Below, piece after piece: positions 57,194-64,000 of a stretch of 64,000 bases of DNA. The notes below the pieces were generated by a model that worked only from the letters and a program-made list of their open reading frames with translations, made no database searches and had not been told where the DNA came from. The position numbers were made by a program, and so were the translations under genes. Positions within the stretch are counted from its first letter, which is position 1, and each line of letters starts with the position of its first letter. This stretch comes from Chondrus crispus (Eukaryota; Rhodophyta; Florideophyceae; Gigartinales; Gigartinaceae): NCBI RefSeq assembly GCF_000350225.1, contig NW_005179072.1, positions 30,376 through 94,375 on the forward strand, in the 5' to 3' direction.

Positions 57194-58327
57194 TTATACA
57201 GACACAATGTTGTAACCGATCGCTGTGTAACAGTGGCTTCGGAGCATGAGATCCAACCCAGCCAAAGTACAACCCCACCTCGCAAGCATTTCGCGATAGC
57301 ACATGTCTATCTGCAGATTTAGTTTGACTTCAGCAGCCCACCAAATATTCCCAAATTCTGGGGCGGTGCGGTCGCCAACCCGTTCAAGTCCAGCGTCCAT
57401 CTGTTTCACTTTTGACAGCGTTCTCCCAGCAGTTCTCAGAAGATCTTGTGTGAAACGCAGATTTCGTCTAACATCCTCCTCTGTTCCAATGTGCACATGA
57501 CCTCCCATGAAGAAGTCTACGTCCAGCTCAAGGATCTTCTTGTGAACCGCAATATATTCTCGTACGTTTGTGGTTGCTGCCAAGTTGCGAAAAGGTGCCC
57601 ATCGCGGATAGATGATGTCCACTATCATGACCACCGAAGCTTCGCCGTTTTGCCGTGGAATGTACACCAGTAAATCCTGCTCAGAGTGCCCCCCAACGGC
57701 AGACAATTTGACATCAAGATTAGGACCCACGCTCAACGTTCGAACTTGATTGCTGACAATAATGTTCGGGATCACGGCTTTCATCGACCGGGACAGCTTG
57801 ATTTCCCTGCGGGTCTCGTCGGAGCCCCAAACTTGAATGTTTGTTCTAGGAAATCTTTTTCTAATGAAGTTAAAGTATGGTTCGGCAGCTCCAATGTGAT
57901 CAAAGTGGGCGTGCGAATACACCATGTCAACCCTACTCGGAACAGTGCCGTTCAAAATTTCCTTAGTCGCCGCCACGAGTGTGTCGAAACTGGCTTCGGG
58001 AAAGTCAATGACAGCGAGTCTACGGTCAACTTTAAGAATAGCTGACTGATGAACTCCGTCGAAGTATGTCCATACGCCTGTTCGCAACTCAGTGAGATTG
58101 TAGGTGCCTGGAGCGACGAGGGGAAGTAATGATAGCTCTGGAACTGGCAGAAGAGGACATTCTTTTTGTCCTCTTTCAAGCCGCCTTACACATGCACGCA
58201 CAGGAAGGCAAGCGCCTTCTGAGTCCGGACCTTTGCGGCGATTAACTGTAGAGATTCTTGCATTCGCCACAGTGAAGAACAGAGCCAGTAATGCGACTGC
58301 AGTGCAAAACGAAGATGCGACCCTCAT
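57194..58327 (-). CDS. Secreted metallo-beta-lactamase-fold protein (copy 2)
   Basis: 377 residues with a signal peptide (hydrophobic core residues 5-21, cleavage near NAR, 24). The N-terminal Cys pattern (C40, C46, C57) matches copy 1. MBL ligands are complete: H139-x-H141-x-D143-H144 (SHAHFDH), H214 (GGHSEQD), D237 (IVDIIYPRW) and H277 (GGHVHIG). Both copies end in a conserved segment with MCYREMLARWGC. The pair is diverged, so the inverted duplication is not recent. It is probably extracellular or in an endomembrane compartment; substrate unknown. Single exon, no frame breaks. Confidence 0.9.
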   Translation of the reverse strand: MRVASSFCTAVALLALFFTVANARISTVNRRKGPDSEGACLPVRACVRRLERGQKECPLLPVPELSLLPLVAPGTYNLTELRTGVWTYFDGVHQSAILKVDRRLAVIDFPEASFDTLVAATKEILNGTVPSRVDMVYSHAHFDHIGAAEPYFNFIRKRFPRTNIQVWGSDETRREIKLSRSMKAVIPNIIVSNQVRTLSVGPNLDVKLSAVGGHSEQDLLVYIPRQNGEASVVMIVDIIYPRWAPFRNLAATTNVREYIAVHKKILELDVDFFMGGHVHIGTEEDVRRNLRFTQDLLRTAGRTLSKVKQMDAGLERVGDRTAPEFGNIWWAAEVKLNLQIDMCYREMLARWGCTLAGLDLMLRSHCYTAIGYNIVSV

Positions 58328-59426
58328 GACTCTATGTTAATGGCAAAGGCGCAAACGGGGGGCAAAGATGATGTCTGTTGCGGAGCAGTTTGGAAAGAAA
58401 GCTTCAATGGAATGAGTGAGACAAGTTAAAAGGCCTTCTTAGCAGCGGTATGCCCGGTCTTAAATGAGGATGTATTCCTCGCAGCAACAGAGCAAAGCTG
58501 AACAAAATTCGCAGGAATGCAATATTTGAGCTCGGAGTGTCTGCAAAGACTCTTATGCAGTATAGCGGAGGGGGATACGATGGTCTTTATACTGTAGGTG
58601 ATTAGACTCATGCGCCACGTCGTGTCCCCTTCGAGGTAAAATTCACTGCACTGACGGGACTGTAAATGCTGTAGGAAGAGAAATCGCGATGCCGCACAAA
58701 GGCAGTGCTAAATTATACAAGGCTTCGTTCTCCACTGCTTGAAATTGTAGACTGTGGTATGAACTCGAAGACTCGGAAATACAGGATGTTGCCTGTATTG
58801 ATTTTCTGTAATGCATTTTCCACAGTATCTCTGTTCTAAGACTGTTTGCTGCTTTGCAGAGGACCTCAGTGCTGTTGAAGAAAACGATACACCCAATTTG
58901 CATACAGGTTGTGTCATCTCCAACTGCTGTACAGTGCAGTATTGTACTCGTTCAATCTCATTTAATTCTCTGTCGTGACATACTCTTCCACACTGGTAAC
59001 AGCGCGTGTGTTTGATTTTGACAGCAGTGTGAACGCATCACGACAGCGTTGCTGTGTCCTACATCTTTGGTGAATAACGGTAAACTCAGGCAGACTTGGC
59101 TAACGTTGATATGTTAGTGCTGCATGGAACAGGATCCCGTGCTTACGGAGATGACATGGAGGATCACAACCAGGGAGAACCCGTCTCACAATTGGGAAGA
59201 GACCGGAACTTGCAGATCCATTACGTCACCAATTTATAACTGTATGCGAATAGGTTTCAACCTACGGGATGCACGCTCTCGTCTCATGGTCTTGGATGCA
59301 ACATGCCGTGCCGCACTTCCGATCATACTGTGCATAGCATTACAGTTACTGTAATGAATGTAAAGAAGGATGCTGATGTGGAACCGAGTCTGGAGATTGA
59401 TCACGATTAACTGTAAATTACCTTTA
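58328..59426. other. Intergenic DNA
   Basis: Only short ORFs under 90 codons, none with a recognisable domain. It contains several TACTGTA/TACAGTA words, and presumably the promoter of the minus-strand MBL gene just right of 58327. Confidence 0.5.
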
Positions 59427-59429
59427 TTA

Positions 59430-60066
59430 GAGCATCTCCAGCGCTGCAGCTAAATCTATTCCAATTAGGACGCGTGTCAGTTTTCTAGCTGGTCGCTGTC
59501 TTTGGGCACCCCATGTTCCAAATTGTTTGCAATGCGCTATGCCGAATGCGCTGCTCGTCTCCATCGCGCGCACTCGTTAACCCGCAGGACGACATGGACT
59601 CTCTGGACGACTTTGGCGCCCTAAAACCGATGGCGCCGCTGGAGGCGGTCGAAGGCAGCGCCGCTGCGCAGGGGAATGACGAGTGCGACATTGAAGACTT
59701 CCTTACAGACGATGACGAGGATGACGTGATTTCGGATGCCTTTTGAGGACCAGTTGTTCTGTTTTTCGCGCCCACATGTAGTTGCTAGCTGGCTTCCCGC
59801 CACCCCAGGTGTTTCTACTGTGAGATTTAATCAGAATTAATGGTCGCGCGCCCTAATCAGCTTGTGACGAGCTCGTGGCAATCATCGCTTTGGGATATAT
59901 CTCGTTGCAAATCGGCCTGATTTGCCACGAGAAAAACTCCAAACGCCGATTTAGAATTCGATTTACGATGCAATTTGCGTTCTTGTGTCGCGGTGGAGAC
60001 CAAACTTTACCCTGATTTGGTAAATATCATATTTGAACCGAATTTGCTGCCGCGGTGGAGATGCTC
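59430..60066. mobile_element. PIF/Harbinger-type MITE
   Basis: The ends are inverted copies of GAGCATCTCCA-CGC-GCAGC (about 24 bp, with a few mismatches), and TTA flanks both ends (59427-59429 and 60067-60069). A 3-bp TTA/TAA duplication is typical of the PIF/Harbinger superfamily. At 637 bp with no transposase it would be non-autonomous. Near the right end CGCGGTGGAGA occurs twice, as if the terminal repeat were partly duplicated. Confidence 0.75.
59513..59746 (+). CDS. Small acidic ORF inside the MITE
   Basis: 77 codons, ending in a very acidic tail (DFLTDDDEDDVISDAF). No domain is recognised. It may be a fragment of a gene once carried by the transposon, or chance. A possible internal start is MDSLDDFG, 27 codons in. 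Confidence 0.2.
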   Translation: MFQIVCNALCRMRCSSPSRALVNPQDDMDSLDDFGALKPMAPLEAVEGSAAAQGNDECDIEDFLTDDDEDDVISDAF

Positions 60067-60069
60067 TTA

Positions 60070-61032
60070 GGGCCTCTCGGTAGGGCCTCTCGGTCTTCTA
60101 CGTCATTCGCGCGTTGCTTCACTACCGCATGTCTCGATGGGAACGAGAGGCGGAAGAAGAACACACACACTCATGGACTGCGAGTTAGGAACGGCACTGA
60201 GACTGGTCATGCCTATGATCTTCTCGCAGTGTGCTACACGAGGGTGCTCCACCTGTGCTCCAAGAGCACTGCACCATTCGGGCAGACATTGTTTCTCTCT
60301 TCTTAGCAGGCCATGAACTGACGCAGAAAGCGCTGGAAGGAGAAACCCGCGAAATGTTGGCCATCAAGTGACGGCAAGCAACTGCTTCCCCTTTGTTTCG
60401 TTTGCCCCACGGCGCGTAGTAACCTAGTTTTCCGAAACGAACACACTGTACCCTTCAGAAGGGTATGCGATCGTCATGCAACTTAAATCGCTGCCTCCAC
60501 ACGGCAAGCATCAATACTCTCAATGGAGATTTGCCAAGTAAAGAGTACAGGGTAGTCATCGCCCATTGCGTCAGAATCTCGCATCAGCTACACCCAGGAT
60601 CTAGTGTCACTTACAATACTTCGGTGACGACAGTAAGAACGACGAGACCCAAACTAATGTCAGTGACACTAAACCAGTTCTGACACTAAATTAGACCTGG
60701 GGGAAATGCTGTAACTTCACTCCATTTCCATCTTTCCTCTCTTCTATAGCAAAGAAAGACTACGTTACATCTCATACTCTTCATACATCGCCACTTGTAG
60801 TGTACTCTTAGGGTGCCTCGTAGCGTCAAACAAGACTCCATACTTTCCAATTGCAAAAAATTATGTTGCCAGTCTCCCTCGGGCCGGAGCCAAGACTTGC
60901 AATTTTGTTGCAATCACGATGGCATGACCTCATGAGACTTCTGCGGCGACCGGCTTTCAGTGCCTGGCACGTATTGGTGTCTCATATTCAGGGTACCCTC
61001 TGAATCGCATTGCAAGAGGCACAGCAATTGAA
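60070..61032. other. Intergenic DNA between MITE and PEX12
   Basis: No gene supported. A plus-strand segment near 60265-60330 translates to DIVSLFLAGHELT, which faintly resembles a cytochrome P450 I helix, but it is isolated and closed by stops on both sides. Confidence 0.4.
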
Positions 61033-62471
61033 TTATCCAGCACCTGCGTCATCGTACACGCGCACAAGGTCTTCGATTAACGTTGGGGCTAGTGTGATTG
61101 GGCACTTCTGTGTTTGTTGCACTTGCTGGACGATGCAAAGATAGCAAAACACATATCCAGATGTAGCCTATGCGTTTTTCGCGCAAAAGCGCAGCTGATG
61201 TCAGTATATATCTTGCGTTCAGCGCTTTTGCTATTGGGCCTGGAGCGATGCGAACATTGCCAATTAACTTACACATGCAGTCGGACTGTTTCGTGGCTTG
61301 TGGCATATCGGACACATTCCAGGTGTTAACGCCGTCTTGCGGTCGATCCCAGGCGCTGGCATTAGTGGTTGTGGCGGCGGAATTATTGGGCCGGACTCTC
61401 GAGGCATTGAAGCCTTTTTCCGTTACGACAAGATGTGGCAAACGCGAAGCCAGTGCGTTTGCGATAAAAACCAAAGGGGAACATGTTAGTTGCTATTCAA
61501 ATTGGTGAGAAAAACGGGTGAACGATTGCTTTGAGACCGTCACAACAAACCTCTGCCGCGTAGTAATATTGCAAAAAGCGAAATGCAAAGATGCTTGCAA
61601 AAAAGCCTGTCTTGAATATACCCAGAATACGTTCGGAAGCTGCAGATGCTACGTTCGACAACGAAATACCTGTGGCTCCAGGAGAAGAGACAGCAGAAGA
61701 CCTGGACATGTCTAGCAATAGCTCGCCCGCACTCAATCGACGCAATACTAATCCCTGCAAGGCAAGGGGGAAGGAAAAGTGATTCGTGTGACCAAACAGA
61801 TACATAAAATTATATGCCAGGTTGATACTTTCTCCAACAGAAGTAATTCGGGGATACCATTTCAAGGCAAGTCTCCGAAACGCCGGCCCCATTACAAAAT
61901 TTCTGACTGCTTCATACCTTCGTTGCAGCTCCCTCATATAAACCTTGAGAAACGCCAACCGACTGGATGGATTATGCAATAGCAGACTAGCGTTTGATAC
62001 GGATGGGGGCTGGCTTGCGTTGTCATCGTTATCAAGAACAGGGCCAACGGAACCTATGTGCGAATCGAAAAGCTCCGCAGCAGCGCCTCCCGTTGCGTTG
62101 GAGTACCACATATCCAGCTTTGACTTGAAATGCGGTATCACCACAGAGAAGAAAACACTCAGAACGATGTGCTTTCTGGACAATGGAGCGAACTTAAGGT
62201 CGTTGGCTTGAAAGGACACAGCTGCTGTTCTCCGCAATGAATAGAAGGATTCCGAAAGCAATGCTGAATCCTTTCGAAGCTGGGATGTCTCGAGAACGAG
62301 CAGTAGACTAGTAAAGATTTCATCAGACCGAGATGCAAGACGAACTAATCTCGGATACCGCACGGATAGCACCTCCAAGACGAAGCGAAGCGCAGGCCTC
62401 AATGCGGCGCTCAAGTGCTGTGCGGTGTACAACTCGAAGAAACCAGGGCGGTATGGTTCGGTGTCGCTCAT
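61033..62471 (-). CDS. PEX12: Peroxin PEX12, RING-type E3 subunit (three exons)
   Basis: PEX12 is a peroxisomal membrane RING protein that, with PEX2 and PEX10, ubiquitinates the import receptor PEX5. The start at 62471 gives FFELYTAQHLSAALRPAL, typical of the family; an in-frame ATG 22 codons upstream is less likely. Exon 1 (62471-61551) holds the Pex2/Pex12 membrane domain. Exon 2 (61413-61273) holds a Pro-rich linker and CPICHKPRNS. Exon 3 (61167-61033) holds SGYVFCYLC, a CPIT motif and the stop. Together they give 398 residues and a complete degenerate RING. Intron 2 (61272-61168, 105 nt) has GTAAGT, a TACTGAC branch site and AG. Intron 1 (61550-61414, 137 nt) has GTTTGT...AG and is less certain. 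Both are phase 0. It is divergent from the Tat gene. Confidence 0.93.
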
Positions 62472-63000
62472 GATGCTACTCGGATTTCTCGAGACGAATA
62501 TGTTACGCCTGTAAAAGGGGTGCGAAGAACGTAACACCTCTTGCGTGGATTGGCAGGCTCCTTCGTTTGTGAGAGGTCAGGGGTGCGGGAGTGCGTCTGG
62601 CATGATGCTCCTGGTGTTTGGGGTGGTAGCGTCTGACTTGCTCTGTTCTTGCTGATATGCAGGCTCTGATTTCAATCGATATGGAAAGGTTATCTCACAC
62701 TACGGCACAATTTCTTTGCATGGGAAGAGGATCACCCAATCCTCATACTTCCACAGTCAACGTGCCGGTACAGTACGACTACCCTTCATCTGAAGGGTAG
62801 CTGCAGGTTGGACAGAAAAATTAATGCAAAATCCCCTTTTTTTTCATTTTCTTTAGTTTGAGAGTGTACTGTAGCTACAGCTATTCTGCTCATTTGTAAC
62901 ACCGCCGAGATCACATCTTACCTCAACCACTGCGGGGAATCCCTTCCCGGTTCAAAAGACACGCCATCGCTCTGAGCAGCGAGGAAACCTGACAACAACC
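62472..63000. other. Divergent intergenic region PEX12/Tat
   Basis: 529 bases between two outward-facing start codons, probably holding both promoters. A pyrimidine-rich CCCCTTTTTTTTCATTTTC run lies near 62827-62850. TACAGTAC and TACTGTAGCTACAG words occur at 62769 and 62864. Confidence 0.5.
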
Positions 63001-63930
63001 ATGGCAAAATCGAAGAGCATTCCGGCTTGCACAAAATTCAATGACCTGACCGCGTTCAATGCCCCATTTCTCTCATTCCGGCGACAGTCGCCGTGGAGCT
63101 CAAAATGCGCATGTTCGTGGAGCGCGCGGCCAACATTCCACGCTGCAAGGAGTTCGTTCGCAGGAAATTGGGTCATCGGACGAGTAAAACGTCACCCGAA
63201 AGAGTGCGACTCGCTGCGAGTTACGCCTCGAGCCATGTTTTCGGGCAGCGGGATTCTGGGTGTCGGACCGTCGGAAGTTTTCGTGATAGTAACTGTAGGT
63301 TGGTTGCTTCTCGGCCCCGACAAAATGGTGAAGCTTGCGAAGGACGCGGGGCAGCTACTGGGGAGAGTGCGGCGAACGGCAGATGAGGCGAAGGATTCGT
63401 TGAAAGATGCTATTGATCTAGATATGCTATCTGAGGAGGCAAACGCGATTAAGACGGAATTTGAGGCGGCGGCTGCTGGGATAACGGAGCCGCGAAAACG
63501 CAAGGGGGAAACGAAAGAGTCGGCGAAAGATTCTGGGAAGGGCTCAGTGAAGGACTCAGCGAAGGGTCTAGAAGACGATGTGGCGGAGGCCATGCCAGGT
63601 ATTGCAGATATGGGAGAGAGTGACCTGACGAAAGAGATGGGTGCCCCGATGACGGCAGAAGCGCAAATGCCAGCGCCAAATGGCGAGGTTAAACCTGGTC
63701 TAGACGCAGGGGGGAGTTCTGCGTTCCTTGACCAGTTGCGACGTGTTGCAGATCCTAATCAGGTTGCTCCAGCTGAGATTCAAGATCTCGAGACTGATGT
63801 TCAAGAGAACGAGGTGGAGAGGTTGGAACGTGAATATCTGGCAGCGAAGGAGAAGTTAGAGAATAGGCGGCGTGAGCGAGCAAAGGTTGACGGTAGGGAT
63901 GACACCAACCATGGGACTGGAGAGCGGTAA
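63001..63930 (+). CDS. Plastid twin-arginine translocase subunit, TatA/TatB (Hcf106) family
   Basis: 309 residues. Residues 1-78 are Ser/Arg/Phe-rich with few acidic residues, as expected of a plastid targeting extension. The Tat core follows: GVGPSEVFVIVTVGWLLLGP, a single transmembrane helix (about 84-104) with a polar Glu (E92) near its start as in TatB/Hcf106, a Gly-Pro hinge (105-106), and an amphipathic helix (about 107-135). The C-terminal half is acidic, repetitive (KDS/KES units) and ends in a coiled coil (about 268-295). In the thylakoid this family binds TatC and exports folded twin-arginine precursors. I would call it TatB-like. A clean ATG in ACCATGG context opens the frame; no intron is needed. 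Confidence 0.85.
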   Translation: MAKSKSIPACTKFNDLTAFNAPFLSFRRQSPWSSKCACSWSARPTFHAARSSFAGNWVIGRVKRHPKECDSLRVTPRAMFSGSGILGVGPSEVFVIVTVGWLLLGPDKMVKLAKDAGQLLGRVRRTADEAKDSLKDAIDLDMLSEEANAIKTEFEAAAAGITEPRKRKGETKESAKDSGKGSVKDSAKGLEDDVAEAMPGIADMGESDLTKEMGAPMTAEAQMPAPNGEVKPGLDAGGSSAFLDQLRRVADPNQVAPAEIQDLETDVQENEVERLEREYLAAKEKLENRRRERAKVDGRDDTNHGTGER

Positions 63931-64000
63931 TATGGCACATTCAGTCGCAATGTTTATACAAACAGTCACTGGGGGCCTTTACTAGGGATCCGAGACTCGG

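Noticed and set aside
60185-60367. P450-like I-helix segment (DIVSLFLAGHELT)
   Set aside because: Thirteen residues only, with stops on both sides and no heme-binding region nearby; probably chance.

Overview
The window is a eukaryotic nuclear sequence. About four fifths of it is a stack of LTR retrotransposons, followed by a short low-copy gene island near the right end. The genes suggest a photosynthetic eukaryote: a nuclear-encoded thylakoid Tat component with an N-terminal targeting extension, a peroxin PEX12 with two short introns, and two secreted metallo-beta-lactamase-fold proteins. A red alga is my best guess, but the sequence alone does not prove it.

Layout. Positions 1-9273 hold a minus-strand chromodomain Ty3 element (A), cut by the window edge; its 5' LTR abuts a truncated copia element (D, 9274-12811). 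The 3' LTR of D is followed by a second primer-binding site and a copia leader, so copia units were once in tandem. Positions 13529-26084 hold a complete plus-strand Ty3 element (B) with 593-bp LTRs and a CAAAT target duplication. A second copia (E, about 26779-32172) carries an extra zinc-finger ORF before gag and is cut in its reverse transcriptase by a 16.8-kb minus-strand Ty3 element (C, 32173-48979). On the far side of C lies a fragment of a different Ty3 lineage (F, 48980-51989). A 79-bp-arm hairpin follows at 52456-52642, then about 3 kb of AT-rich intergenic DNA. The gene island has a convergent pair of MBL-fold genes (55755-56927 and 57194-58327), a Harbinger-like MITE (59430-60066), and PEX12 divergent from the Tat gene (61033-62471 and 63001-63930).

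Most notable points. (1) B and C both carry, between the end of pol and the 3' LTR, an ORF on the opposite strand to gag-pol. The two predicted proteins look homologous: a Pro/Ser-rich N terminus, a globular middle and a helical C terminus. (2) Element C has two copies of a cassette made of an 18-20 bp palindrome plus a G-run (a polypurine tract), one at the end of pol and one next to the 3' LTR; A has the pol-proximal copy. These bracket the antisense-ORF module. (3) Between them C also carries a decayed piece of a host beta-adaptin gene. (4) The copia elements use an internal initiator-tRNA-Met primer site, like Drosophila copia.

No Ty3 or copia copy here looks autonomous: each gag-pol has stops or frameshifts. 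LTR pairs differ by only 8/593 (B) and 10/622 (C), and in C six of the seven transitions fall at CpG, which suggests cytosine methylation.
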